Positions 1 through 12,364 of a stretch of 64,000 nucleotides of DNA are shown here, one piece after another. Below the pieces are notes generated by a model. It did no database searches. It was not told where the DNA came from and was given only the letters and a program-made list of their open reading frames with translations. This stretch comes from Silene latifolia. Lineage: Eukaryota; Streptophyta; Magnoliopsida; Caryophyllales; Caryophyllaceae. The translations under genes and the position numbers were made by a program. The DNA is taken from positions 308,859,738 through 308,923,737 of the forward strand of contig NC_133537.1 of the NCBI RefSeq assembly GCF_048544455.1, in the 5' to 3' direction. Each line of letters begins with the position of its first letter. Position 1 is the first letter of the stretch.

Positions 1-860
1 AATAACAACAACCATCCGCAACCGACTGTGTTTGATCGCTTTGCTCGTCACCGTCCTCCGACTTATGATGGTGCGAATGATCCTACTGCTTTGGAGGCTT
101 GGATTCGAGAGATCGAGAAGTTGTTCCTTGCTACTGGATGTCCTGAGGATCAGATGGTGGATATCGCCACCTATTATCTGAAGGACGAGGCCGAAAACTG
201 GTGGGCTCTTGCTAGAGTGGTCTGGAAGTTCAACCAGGATATGGTTGGGTTGTTTTCTATGAAGCGCTGAAGAAGAGGTTCTATCCCAAGGAGATGCGCT
301 GGCAGAAGGAGCAGGAGTTCCTTCGTCTACAGCAAGGTTCCATGACCGTTGAGGAGTACACCAACAAGTTCGTGAAGCTGTCACGTTTCGTTACTTCTGT
401 AGCTATGGACGAGGTTTCGAGGAATCGTCGCTATGAGAAGAATCTATCTCCTAAGGTCCGGACTGCTATGTCTGGCATTCCTTCAAATTCTTTCCAACAG
501 GCTTATGATCGTGCTCTTAGCATCTATGATTCTGTCCTTGCTACCGAGGCTGAGGAGAGTGCGAAGAATAAGTTCATGAAGAGGCCTTATGTTGCTCCCA
601 GTTCTTCCCAGAAGAAACAAAAGTATGAGGCTCGTCTGTATGCTTCGCATGATCAGGGTCAAGCCAAGAAGGATATGGTTTGCTTCAGATGCGGGAAAGC
701 TTACCACCCGGTTAAGAGTTGTGCCTCTGACACTCCTATCACATGCTTCACGTGCAAAGCTCCGGGACACAAGGCCGTTGACTGTCCCCAGAAACCAAAG
801 ACAAAAGCGCCAAAGGTTGATGCTCCGAAGACTGGCCGTGTGTTTGTCATGAGTCGTGGT
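1..860 (+). pseudogene. Gag of the Tekay-type element (frameshifted)
   Basis: This encodes the capsid/nucleocapsid part of a Gypsy polyprotein. The N-terminal part reads from before base 28. A frame change near 240-250 links it to the downstream frame that continues from about 246. The capsid-type segment contains the typical FYPKEMRWQKEQEF and MTVEEYTNKF strings (about 285-370). Two CCHC zinc knuckles follow: CFRCGKAYHPVKSC at about 681-722 and CFTCKAPGHKAVDC at about 744-785. Gag packages element RNA into cytoplasmic particles. The single-base frame change would end translation at 270, so this copy cannot make full Gag. The first bases of gag lie outside the window. Confidence 0.85.
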
Positions 861-1965
861 GAGGCAGATGCTAATCCAGATGTCGTTACGGGTACCTTTT
901 TCGTTCATTCTTTATCTGCTTTTGTTCTTTTTGATACGGGTGCATCGATGTCTTTCGTATCCGAATCCTTTTCCGTCCGTGCTGGACTATCTTCCTCTTC
1001 ATCCGTTCATCCCTCTATATCCCTTCCTACGGGTGAGATTGTTTCTTGCTCTGTTCTTTTCAAGGACGTACCTGTCAGTATCGCAGAGGCGATCCTTCCT
1101 GCCGATCTCATCCAATTCAAACTCAGAGAATTTGATGTGATTTTGGGTATGGATTGGTTATCTCGCTATGACGCTAGGTTCATGTGTCGTGATCAGAAGA
1201 TCATGCTTAAGAGTCCCACAGGTTCGAGAGTTTCTTATCAGGGTGTTAGGGTTACACCTACGGTCAAGTGGGTTTCTGCCTTGAAGATGGTTAACATGGG
1301 TAGAAAGGGTCATCAGATCTATCTGTGCAGTGTCCATGGTGTTTCAGTTGAACCTAAGCTAGAGGATATCCATGTGGTTAGGGAGTTTCCCAATGTCTTT
1401 CCTGAGGATCTACCTGGTATTCCCCCTGAGCGAGATGTAGAGTTCTCGATTTAGTTGTTGCCTGGAACTGGTCCCATTTCGAAAGCTCCTTATCGTATGG
1501 CACCAGCTGAGTTACAGGAACTTAAGAAACAACTTGAGGAGATTATCGATAAGGGTTTTATCCGACCGAGTGCTTCGTCGTGGGGTGCTCCTGTTTTGTT
1601 CGTCAAGAAGGAGGATGGTAGCATGCGGTTGTGCATCGACCACCGTGAGCTGAACAAGGTTACTATCAAGAATAAGTATCCTTTGCCGAGGATCAAGGAT
1701 TTGTTTGATCAGCTCCGTGGTGCAAGTGTGTTCTCGAAAATCGATCTGAGGTTAGGTTACCATCAGATTCCCGTTAGGAATGAAGATATTCCTAAGACTG
1801 CTTTTCGTTCGAGGTATGGCCACTATGAGTTCGTGGTGATGCCGTTTGGGTTGACGAATGCACCTGCCGTTTTCATGGATCAGATGAACCGCACTTTCAG
1901 TGAGTATTTGGATAAGTGTGTCGTGGTGTTCATTGACGACATACTGATTTACTCAAGAGATGAGG
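861..1965 (+). pseudogene. Protease and N-terminal half of reverse transcriptase, Tekay-type element
   Basis: The aspartic protease active site FDTGAS lies at about 930-947, and the ILGMDWL motif that closes the protease fold is at about 1141. A TAG at 1452-1454 interrupts the frame just before LLPGTGPIS. In relatives this position is usually an acidic residue, so a GAG-to-TAG change is likely. RT then reads in frame, with [20 protein letters not shown] at about 1590-1650 and the catalytic FIDD at about 1929-1940. The frame stops at 1965, where the nested Copia LTR begins. RT resumes at 10779 after the duplicated TGAGG. In family terms the product copies element RNA to DNA in cytoplasmic particles. 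Confidence 0.92.
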
Positions 1966-3243
1966 TGAAGGAAAAGTAGATCTATATACTTACATATTCA
2001 TATATGTTATGATTTAATTTGTCATAAAATTAACTAATGATCTTATGCATGCAAACAAATAAACAAAATAAGGAAGAAACATCCATTCTTACATTGGATT
2101 TACGGTTCAAATGGGCACAAGAGAGATCACCTTTCTCTCTTGTTCTTGAGCTTTCCTTTTGGATGAACAAAGACCCAAGTGTAGGATCTCTCCCAAGGAT
2201 TTATACCCAAAGCTTACTCTTAATTAAAATTAATATTATGAGTACTAGATAATATTAATTCTTGTAGAAAAATGACCCAAAACAATTTGATTTTTAATCT
2301 CCCAAAAACCGGTTGGGAGAGAATAGGAGAGGAAGTATTTTCTCTTTCTAAAATCTTAATTTTTGATAAGTTAGAATGAATAAATAATACACACTCATGC
2401 ATGTAGTGTATATCAAAAATATTAGACAAAAACCCTTTGCCTTTTCTTTGGTAAAACCGGGTAGGAGGGAAGAGGAGGGAAGAAAGGAGACCCAATGCAT
2501 GCTCTTGTTTTCCTTCACAATGCAAACTAGGGTTGCATGGCTAGGCTATTAGTGAATGATTATGTTTTCCACTAATTTAAACAACACAAAATTAGCCTAA
2601 TTCTCCCCTTTAATTTCGGTACATACATAAAATGGAATCCATTTTATTTTTTGTCAATTTTGTCTTATGTCACATGTCATATGTAACATAAATTTGTTAT
2701 GTATTTTTAACATATTAAAAATCAACGTATTAATAAAAATACGTCATATACAAAAATCGACTTAGTAATTCATAATTACTTGTACCAAAATATTTTACCA
2801 ATTTACAAATCACAATAAATTGTTTTTATAATAATTCATTCAATTTTAATTGTTTCTTTAAACAATAATTTCATCTGAGTAATGATACAATTCAATTACT
2901 CAGACCGAATCTCATTTAATCAAATTTCAATGAGATACGTAAATTTTACTCCAAAAATCGTCCGTCAATTTTCAAGTAATTTAATTAACTCGTAACGCTA
3001 TACGATTAATTAAATGATCAATTAAGAGTGTTGCCCTATAGGTATGACATAGGGGGTCAACTGATCACCACCGTCGCACGACAGTAATGTCAAACTCTAG
3101 TCAGCCAATCATTACCGATATATGTTGACCGAGTTGTGATAAAATTACTTCCCAATTGTATTCTTTATAATGAGATTTAAACATGTGATCATCATGATCA
3201 ACAGTCGTGATCGCATTATTGTCGGAGGACACATATTCCAACA
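1966..3243 (-). repeat. 3' LTR of the nested Copia element (left copy)
   Basis: On the plus strand it reads TGAAGGAAAAGTAGATC...CATATTCCAACA. In element orientation it begins TGTTGGAATATGTGTCC, typical of plant Copia LTRs. It pairs with 9509-10773. This copy has one more tandem AGGAGGGAAG unit near 2461-2485 than the right copy. Confidence 0.93.
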
Positions 3244-3260
3244 ATCTCCCACTTGTCCTC
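3244..3260 (-). other. Polypurine tract of the nested Copia element
   Basis: In element orientation the sequence GAGGACAAGTGGGAGAT directly precedes the 3' LTR start TGTTGG. This is the usual plant Copia plus-strand primer arrangement. Confidence 0.85.
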
Positions 3261-6200
3261 GACAAGTGTGCGTCACCAATTCTCTTGTCCTATTACTATC
3301 TCCCACTCAATGCAAGGTGTCTTTCAGGTCGTACTTGCAAGTGATCATATCGAGAGTGGTTTCATCGATCTGGAGAATAACTGATTGACCGGACTTATCT
3401 ATCATAGATACTTTCCGAGCATGGCCACGCATTTCCAGTTCATTACTCCTCGAGTGGCCCTGAGATATTGTTATAACCCGGACTAGGGGTGGACAATTCC
3501 TATCGCACTCATTCCCTTCGATTAGCCACAACCATCATAACCCAAAATATGCCCATTTGACCCCATTTACGAAGGTCGTAGTAACATAAATCAAAGTTAA
3601 TCTGAAACTGTGCCATCTTAGGCGAATAGTCTTTAGTCAAAAGAATCGACTCATTTGAATACTATAGCAGCTCTCGCCATGACCAGGCTATATAAATTTG
3701 CTTTAACTCTATAAGCGGTCATTAGGCCCGACAAAATGTTCCTAACGATCGCCTATGTGATCGACTAGTCATCTCACATGACTCTATGGCACTTGAACTT
3801 GCCATCAATCGCATCACACTCTAGTCACTTCGAGACGTCACCTCATGTAAGTAACTATGGGCAAATACAATGTTAATCCATGTTCACTTTAACGGGGTTC
3901 AATTGTCTCCACAACCCGTTTGGATGTAACAAAGTATAAGGTGAGTTAATAATAACTCAAACGACAAATGTCGACATCACACTCGGGTAGTCAATATCAT
4001 ATTACAACCTTGTGATGTATATCGTAAGTGTAAACACTTATTGATGGCAATAGAAGTTTAACATGCCATGTGTCCATGTGTTCAAACTTCTTATAATCGC
4101 ATTTTCCTTTACATTCATGTTCTCTCTCATAGCATGAATCTTACCAAGTACACATCAAGGTTCCCGACCTCGGTTTTGGTTCTTTATCTTGAAAGAACTT
4201 CCTTATCGATTATCACATAACGAACGAATTTGTGGTGAATGATATAACTTGTACTGATCAAGTACTCCATCCACACACAATGCACTAGGTATATGTTTTG
4301 CAGAATCTTGCAACAATTTGACAAGATGAATAGCCTAGCACTTCTCACAAGTCCTAGCATAGTTAGGAAAGATTAGTTTTGAGTAACTTCTTATTCAACT
4401 AAGTATCTTTCCAAAACTTCTTATTTCTCCTTTTAACTTGAAAAGTTTAGGATTTTCATAAATCTTTACGTGTGTTCGAACTTTCTATAATATGTGCAAC
4501 CTCTTAACACATAATAGAGTATTCCGTCAAACACCGAAATCGCTCATCGGTTTCTACTCGAGAATTCATGACATTTCTAATATGGCTTACCAATAAATCA
4601 TCATGCTCTTATGCATATGATTCATCATTGGACATGTGCATGATTATTCTAATGGCGGAAACATTAGTTATTAATAATCATGAGATCAACCGTTCTAAGG
4701 TTCAATGAACGACCATGACTGCTAATGGTAATTCCATTTTCATTCACATGAATAACCTATGTGTATGTTGATGTGATGTGTATCTCTGAATACTAATCCA
4801 ATATTTCTTGTCGTAATTGGATTCATCATAGTCCAAATTCATCCAGAATTGAAAACTCAAATACTTCTTTGTGAAAGAAGATATTAGCTCGTCATTCCTA
4901 ATGAGTAATGAGTTTTAAACATTCAAAGGATGATAGCTCCCACTAAATTCCATGTCTTCACATGATAATTTCTAATGCTCCCACTTAATTCCACATGTTT
5001 CGAAATTGATTACTCAATTGAACACATTTCAAAATTTGGAATGTATGTTGCTTTGCAAAGTTATTAAGATGAAACCATATATGTTCCCATCATATCCTTT
5101 CAAAATTCCTATTTCGAAGAGGTCTCATTTTAACCTTATGGAAAGAGATTTTAAATCTCTAACACACTAATGTCATAATGATGTGTGGCAATGTCATTTA
5201 TTAAACATAAGTAATATCTAATACACATCCTTCAAAATATCCCTTTTAGAAGGAGGTTTAACCAATTCATTTTCATAATGAGGTTAAGTAATGACATCTG
5301 CGTGGTTTAAAACTTTGACTATTGAAGATATCGGTATATCAATCCTTGCAACCTCTAGTCATAAATATCGCTTATTACTAGGATGTTACATTGATTCATT
5401 TAGGCTCTTAAGTAAATTTCAAGGTTGAAACTATTGGTCAAAATTTCATAAACTTAGTCAAAAACTTGTTAAGACTTTGCATTAGTCATTTTGTTCCAAA
5501 ACTTTCTTTTGGTCTCCTCGTGTAGTTATCTTAAGAATATGCTCTTATGATTACTTCACTTGGTCTCTTTAGTCATATAGAACTTACTTGAGACCATAGA
5601 TCTCATCTATTTGGTATACTATGTGAATAGATATACCCTTCATTCAAATCATTCTACCTTGCGTAGATCTCATTTACACAAGTACACAAATTTATCTTGT
5701 CTCATGTGTTGTGTCCTCATTTTTCTCCCACTCTATCTTTAGAATAAATACACTATAGATTCAAAGATAGCATATGAGATACAAATAATGATTTGAAGTA
5801 TAAGGAGAACTATCTCATAGATTGACTAATATTTATAGATTTCGTATGTGTACTTGGTGATTGGCATACCTTTAAGAGAGTTCATAGACTCAAAATCGCT
5901 TTATAAATGATCATACACAAGCCTTAAGCATGTGGACATATAATGAAACCCGTCATTATATTTGTCTATTAGATCACTTTAAGTTATATGTTTCTAAGAG
6001 CAAGCATTTAAACATGAATTTTAGAACAAAAGGATAAAATGATAAAACGGGTGACTTGGGTTGCAAACCAAGTCACCATTATCCAAAATACAACCCATTA
6101 TCCAAAATACCTTTTCATGTCGAACACGGAAACTTAAGGTTCTAAAATTCAAAACATGAATAAAATAAGACAATAAAAAGCGAAGCTCCATGAAAGCTAT

Positions 6201-6350
6201 TCCTAGCTCCTTGATGGTTTCTTATGCTTGCTTTTCTTTTCCTTTGTCTTTGCTTGGTGGAGGCCCTATTTACAATAAAAAGGGAGATACATTATCACAA
6301 CTTTGCATCATAATACCATAGTTGAATTAGAAACATAAAAGAAAGGATAG
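3261..6350 (-). other. Copia element internal region without pol
   Basis: About 3.1 kb lies between gag and the polypurine tract. It is AT-rich and full of stops in all frames. I found no GKG, TAFLHG, YVDD or integrase motif on either strand by eye. It is the region where an autonomous Copia would have pol. Confidence 0.7.
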
Positions 6351-7247
6351 TCATTTACCTACTGGAGTAATCTTTCCAGCCTTAATATCACCAAGGTATT
6401 TGGAACAATTTCTTTTCCAATGTCCCATACCATTACAATAATGGCATTTATCAAGAGGACCCTTCTTGATTTTTGAAGTGCTAGCTTCACAAGTCCTAGC
6501 TTTGGTGAATGTGGGAGCTTGCTTCTTACCCTTCCTCCCATTCTTCTTGAACTTCCCCTTACTCTTAGTGCTTATGTTAAGCACATCCTTTGGAGGGTTC
6601 ACATTTAACCCCATGTCCCTCTCGGCTTGCACAAGTAACTTGTGCAATTCTTCAAGAGACACATCCTTGTCTTGCATGTTAAAATTCACCCGGAATTGAA
6701 CATACGCTTTCACTTTGGACAAGGAGTGTAGAATCCTATCTACAATGAGTTCTTTGGGGATTTCAACCTTTTGAATCTTCAAGGTCTCGACAAGCTCCAT
6801 AAGTTTGAGCACATGAGGGCTAACCTTTTGGCCCTCTTTGAAGTCGAGATCAAAGAATGCCGCGGCCGCCTCATATTGGACGATCCGCGGAGTTTGTGAA
6901 AACATTGTCACAAGCTTGGAGTAAATCTCATTAGCATTGCCCATTTTAAAGGCTCTCCTTTGGAGGTCCGCCTCCATTGCAAATATCAAGACAATTTTTA
7001 TTGCGGCGGACTCCTTTTGGTAAGCCTCATATGCTTCCCTAGTGGCGGCGGTCGACCTAGTAGTAGGTTCGGGTGGAGAGGCCTCGGTAAGGTAACGAAG
7101 CTTGTCGTCACCTTGGGCGGCCAATTTGAGTTGGGCATCCCAATCGGAGAAATTTGACCCATTCTTTTCAAGTTTACATCGATCCATGAAGGATCGGAGC
7201 CATGATGAACTAGCGAGAGGTGTGGCGTTAGGAGTTGGTGTTGCCAT
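6351..7247 (-). CDS. Copia-type Gag (UBN2-like capsid plus CCHC zinc knuckle)
   Basis: This is an intact 298-residue frame starting at ATG 7247, the only long frame of the element. The N-terminal third has the plant Copia Gag pattern (LEKNGSNFSDWDAQLKL, about residues 26-42). The middle is a helical capsid-type region (IYSKLVTMF; VSPHVLKLMELVETLKI). The C-terminus has a Lys-rich stretch (KGKFKKNGRKGKK) and a single CCHC knuckle, CHYCNGMGHWKRNC, near residue 270. In related elements the frame runs on into protease; here it stops 16 residues or so after the knuckle. Gag forms the cytoplasmic particle and binds RNA. The intact frame amid missing pol suggests this protein or its RNA is still useful for mobilisation. 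Confidence 0.88.
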   Translation of the reverse strand: MATPTPNATPLASSSWLRSFMDRCKLEKNGSNFSDWDAQLKLAAQGDDKLRYLTEASPPEPTTRSTAATREAYEAYQKESAAIKIVLIFAMEADLQRRAFKMGNANEIYSKLVTMFSQTPRIVQYEAAAAFFDLDFKEGQKVSPHVLKLMELVETLKIQKVEIPKELIVDRILHSLSKVKAYVQFRVNFNMQDKDVSLEELHKLLVQAERDMGLNVNPPKDVLNISTKSKGKFKKNGRKGKKQAPTFTKARTCEASTSKIKKGPLDKCHYCNGMGHWKRNCSKYLGDIKAGKITPVGK

Positions 7248-9490
7248 TTGTTATGAGAAAAAGAAGTGGTCTACAAAACAAAATATAAGGAGTAAAACAA
7301 ATGTCGTTTTAATAATAATACTCGTAAAAATGTATGATTTAAACAAGTTTTATGCATTTTTCTAGTGACCTCTACCCAACTAGATAAATGATTCCAAGAC
7401 CCAAATTCATATCGACTTAGGCACGGTATGGCCGATGAAACCTTTATCAATATAACTCGGTGGATTAACGTTTTAATCGATTCTACTTTTAGAACTCTTG
7501 GTCGATAAAATTACTCTAATAATTATCTATAGCCCAAAACACATCCGACAAGGGTACGGTATGGCCGATGAAACCCTTATCGAAAAACTTTTGTTGAGTT
7601 CAATCCAAATTTCGAATAAATGTGTCCATGATCCAAATCCACATCAATTTAGGCACGGTATGGCCGATGAAACCCTCATTAACATGAACTCGGTGGATTA
7701 ACATTCATCACCCACTTCCCCTACGTAACAAGGTTTGTACCCGGTAGGGCCGAGTGCACTCCCTCGCGAAATAGGTTTTCATGGTTTCTACTATTTGGTA
7801 AGGCTATGTCTCAATTAATTGTTTTAGCGAGAGGTCATGTCAATTTATTATCTATCACGTTTTAAGTGAACTAAAGCGGTGAACTACGATAATTCTAATT
7901 GACACGGTCGATAAACTCGATGAGATGAGGATGCATGTTTTAGTTATGGCGATTTAGCGATGCATGTGACATATAAATAAAATGCAAACATAAAATAAAT
8001 CCTAGTATGGCCTTCCTAAAATAGAAAAACTATTTAACTATTACATATTCGGAAACCAACTACATTGGTCCCTTGAACTTCGGTTGTGGCACGCATCTCG
8101 AGGTAACACCATCTTTATGTATCGCCATCTTGAACAAATCCGTCTTTGGGAACTCCGAGATAAATTAAATTACATAGCAAATTACATAATTTCCTATTAT
8201 ACATTTGTAACTAAAATAAAATAAATCTATTAAATTACAAAACGGTGATACGAGATCACAATAAATTACAACCGAATCGATATTCCCATACATTTCGGGA
8301 AATACCAATTAAAATTTAAGGCCATACTAAGTAAAAATTACATAATTCAAAAATTACATAAATAAAATTATGACTATCATAATTAAAATGCAGCATTATA
8401 ATATGTATGAACATGCCCAATTTTATGCTAAATCGCCTTTAATTAGCCAATATCGTATATTACTCGGTTTTTACGGATTTGCGTGATTTCAACATTTTAT
8501 AATCACAAAAATTACATAAATTCATATTTATGCATAAGTTAATTACCCTAACCTCTTAGGACTCAAAATTTAGTCTTCACTAATTATTTGACCATAATTA
8601 ACTCATATCTATAAAATTTGTTCATTAATGGACCAAAAAATACAAAAATAAGCTATAAACTTCAAATAAATCACAAAAATTCAAATAAATTTGAAATTTG
8701 AAATTTTAAACTCATGAACATTCTGGAAAAATACCATGACACTCATAATGTTCAAAAACTTAGGTTAAAATTTCGAAATTTTTCCGGAAAAACAATGTTG
8801 CGGTTTATCGGTTTTAACCAAAATAATCATAAAAACATGTGAAAAATTATATTCATTAACTTTTCAATTTTAGATCTGAAAAAGATAATAAAATGCAACA
8901 TTGGACGTTTTTCCTTAGTCATAGATTATGTTTTATTAATTTTTCACTAATAATGTCACTATTTATGCTATTTTTTTTCAAAAATCCATAAATCATGCAA
9001 AAAGACTTCACTATAGCCTATTATTTTACACACATCTTGTAAAATTGCATGTGACAACATACTAAATTTCTATGAACAGATTCGAAATTTATCTCATATT
9101 AACCTATTTTTCACCTAAATCCGAATATAATAATGAAACATCCATTTTTCGAGCATAAGAAGTCCAAAAATTATGAAAATTTACAGGTTATCTCAAAATA
9201 ATATATGTGACAACATATCCAAAAATCACTGGAAAATTCGAAGTATAGCTAATTTTAGACCGAAAATGACATTTTTACTCATAAAATCATATTTAAATGC
9301 CATTATTGTATAATATGAACAATAAAAATCCGTAAATTTAACCAAAATATCCTAAAACATTTTAGGACCAGAAATTTTAACATGAATGAATTAATTTCGT
9401 GATATATCATAATAACACAAATTATACAAGTTTTATATGTTAATCTTTATAACTCGGAAAAACTTTTAACCGATTTGCATGCAAACAACC
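7248..9490 (-). other. Long leader of the Copia element with a repeated ACGGTATGGCCGATGAAACC motif
   Basis: This leader of about 2.2 kb lies between the primer site and gag. Three copies of a 20-base motif stand at about 7423-7443, 7555-7575 and 7654-7674, two of them followed by AACTCGGTGGATTAAC. The rest is AT-rich with no coding potential that I can see. Confidence 0.7.
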
Positions 9491-9508
9491 ATGGCCCTTG
9501 ATACCGAT
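9491..9508 (-). other. Primer-binding site of the Copia element
   Basis: In element orientation ATCGGTATCAAGGGCCAT directly follows the 5' LTR. It resembles the plant initiator-Met tRNA primer site (TGGTATCAGAGC) with mismatches. Confidence 0.6.
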
Positions 9509-10773
9509 TGAAGGAAAAGTAGATCTATATACTTACATATTCATATATGTTATGATTTAATTTGTCATAAAATTAACTAAATCTTATGCATGCAAACAAA
9601 TAAACAAAATAAGGAAGAAACATACATTCTTACATTGGATTTACGGTTCAAATGGGCACAAGAGAGATCACCTTTCTCTCTTGTTCTTGAGCTTTCCTTT
9701 TGGATGAACAAAGACCCAAGTGTAGGATCTCTCCCAAGGATTTATACCCAAAGCTTACTCTTAATTAAAATTAATATTATGAGTACTAGATAATATTAAT
9801 TCTTGTAGAAAAATGACCCAAAACAATTTGGTTTTTAATCTCCCAAAAACCGGTTGGGAGAGAATAGGAGAGGAAGTATTTTCTCTTTCTAAAATCTTAA
9901 TTTTTGATAAGTTAGAATGAATAAATAATACACACTCATGCATGTAGTGTATATCAAAAATATTAGACAAAAACCCTTTGACTTTTCTTTGGTAAAACCG
10001 GGTAGGAGGGAAGAAAGGAGACCCAATGCATGCTCTTGTTTTCCTTCACAATGCAAACTAGGGTTGCATGGCTAGGCTATTAGTGAATGATTATGTTTTC
10101 CACTAATTTAATCAACACAAAATTAGCCTAATTCTCCCCTTTAATTTCGGTACATACATAAAATGGAATCCATTTTATTTTTTGTCAATTTTGTCTTATG
10201 TCACATGTCATATGTAACATAAATTTGTTATGTATTTTTAACATATTAAAAATCAACGTATTTATAAAAATACGTCATATACAAAAATCGACTTAGTAAT
10301 TCATAATTACTTGTACCAAAATATTTTACCAATTTACAAATCACAATAAATTGTTTTATAATAATTCATTCAATTTTAATTGTTTCTTTAAACAATAATT
10401 TCATCTGAGTAATGATACAATTCAATTACTCAGACCGAATCTCATTTAATCAAATTTCAATGAGATACGTAAATTTTACTTCCAAAATCGTCCGTCAATT
10501 TTCAAGTAATTTAATTAACTCGTAACGCTATACGATTAATTAAATGATCAACTAAGAGTGTTGCCCTATAGGTATCACCTAGGGGGTCAACTGATCACCA
10601 CCGTCGCACGACAGTAATGTCAAACTCTAGTCAGCCAATCATTACCGATATATGTTGACCAGTTGACAGTAAAATTACTTCCCAATTGTATTCTTTATAA
10701 TGAGATTTAAACATGTGATCATCATGATCAACAGTCGTGATCGCATTATTGTTGGAGGACACATATTCCAACA
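9509..10773 (-). repeat. 5' LTR of the nested Copia element (right copy)
   Basis: Near-identical to 1966-3243 and 13 bases shorter. It is flanked on the right by the target duplication TGAGG (10774-10778). Confidence 0.93.
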
Positions 10774-12364
10774 TGAGGCTGAACACGAGAGTCACCTTCG
10801 TGTTATCTTGGAGATTCTGCGTAAGCAGAAGTGGTATGCTAAGTTCTTAAAGTGCGAGTTTTGGTTAAAGGAAGTTACCTTCTTGGGTCATGTGATATCT
10901 GGCGATGGAGTTATGGTTGATTCGTCGAAGGTTGGAGCTGTGGTCGATTGGGAAAGTCCAAAGAATGTGAACGAGGTTCGAAGTTTCCTTGGTCTAGCTG
11001 GGTACTACCGTCGGTTTGTACATGATTTCTCTAAGATCGCAAGACCAATGACTCAGTTAATGAAGAAGGAATCCAAGTTCATTTGGACTGAGGCTTGCGA
11101 AGCTGCCTTCCAGGAGTTGAAGAAAAGGTTAACTACCGCTCCTGTGTTGACTCTACCAGAAGAGGGTGTTGAGTTCGATGTTTTCTGCGATGCGTCAAAG
11201 TTTGGGTTGGGTTGTGTCTTGATGCAGAAGGGTAAAGTTGTGGCTTATGCTTCCCGTCAGCTGAAAGTTCACGAGATGAACTATCCGACTCACGATCTTG
11301 AGTTAGCAGCAGTGGTGTTTGCACTTAAGCTGTGGCGACACTACTTGTATGGAGTCTCTTGCAACTTTTATACGGATCATAAGAGCTTGAAGTATATCTT
11401 CACTCAGAGAGATCTCAATATGAGGCAGAGACGTTGGTTGGAGCTGCTTAACGACTACAAGATTGAGCTGCAGTATCATGAGGGTAAGGCAAACGTGGTT
11501 GCTGATGCCTTGAGTCGCAAGGTGTGTCATGCTATGAGACCTGTGTTGGTGTTACCTGACGACTTGAGTCGAGAGTTCCAGAAGATGAGCCTTGAGGTAG
11601 TTCTTCCTAGTACTTTAGATTTGAGTGCGATGGTTGCTGAACCCGAGATCCTTCATGAGATCCGAGTTAAGCAAAGAGAGGTTGAATACTTGGAAGGAGT
11701 TCGAGTCGCTATAAGCGAAGGACATGCTAAAGACTTCGACGTTGGACCTGATGATGGTCTACGATTCCATGGTCGTTGGTGTGTGCCTAGCTGTGAGGTC
11801 TTAAAATTTAAGATTCTCAAAGAGGCTCATAGTACTCCCTATTCGGTTCATCCTGGTGGTGATATGATGTATAAGGATCTGAAGCTAAAGTTTTGGTGGC
11901 CGGGTATGAAGAAAGAGATCGCCGAGTTTGTGAGTCGTTGCTTGGTTTGTCAGAAGGTCAAGTTTGAACATCAGAGACCTGGTGGTCTACTGCAACCTTT
12001 GGAGATTCCCTCATGGAAATGGGATTCGATTTCGATGGACTTTGTTATGGGTTTGCCGAGGTCGCCGAGAGGAATGAATGCGATTTGGGTCGTGGTCGAT
12101 CGTTTGATTAAGGTTGCGCATTTCATTCCGATGAAGGAGACTTGGAGTCTCGAGGAACTAGCGAATGCTTATCAGCGTGAGATCATTCGTCTTCATGGGG
12201 TTCCTAAGGATATCATCTCCGACCGTGATCCGAGGTTTTGTTCTCAGTTTTGGAAGAAGCTTCAGTTGGCTTTGGGTAGTGAGCTTAAGATGAGTACAGC
12301 TTTTCACGCTGCAACTGATTGTCAGACTGAGCGTACGATTCAAACGCTTGAGGATATGTTGTGA
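10774..12364 (+). pseudogene. RT C-terminus, RNase H and most of integrase, Tekay-type element
   Basis: The RT thumb region resumes directly after the Copia [14 protein letters not shown] is at about 10880. RNase H follows, with [13 protein letters not shown] at about 11175, [17 protein letters not shown] and NVVADALSR at about 11490. The integrase has an HHCC zinc-binding region (H..H..CLVC, about 11830-11955). Its first catalytic Asp is in SMDFVMGLP (about 12035) and its second in ISDRDPRF (about 12210). The Glu is in TDCQTERT (about 12315), where relatives usually have Gly instead of Cys. A TGA at 12362-12364 follows EDML; relatives have Arg there, so this is a CGA-to-TGA transition, the change expected from a deaminated methyl-CpG. 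Confidence 0.93.

Larger units (their letters stand above)
1966..10773 (-). mobile_element. Ty1/Copia gag-only (TR-GAG-like) retrotransposon, complete with LTRs and TSD
   Basis: This is an 8.8-kb element inserted in the Tekay RT. It is flanked by a perfect TGAGG duplication (1961-1965 and 10774-10778). Its LTRs are 1966-3243 and 9509-10773, with TG...CA ends. In element (minus) orientation the 5' LTR is on the right. The primer site is at 9491-9508, a leader of about 2.2 kb follows, then gag (7247-6351), then about 3.1 kb with no recognisable protease, integrase, RT or RNase H, then a purine tract and the 3' LTR. The two LTRs differ only by scattered substitutions and a few small indels, so insertion is fairly recent. 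It would need proteins from an autonomous relative to move. Confidence 0.9.

Noticed and set aside
483-908. 141-codon minus-strand frame over the Tekay gag
   Set aside because: Shadow of the plus-strand gag, which has clear zinc knuckles and protease.
3170-3531. Short frames at the left Copia LTR edge
   Set aside because: The plus-strand frame crosses the LTR boundary and the minus-strand one lies in the pol-less interior; neither has retroelement motifs.
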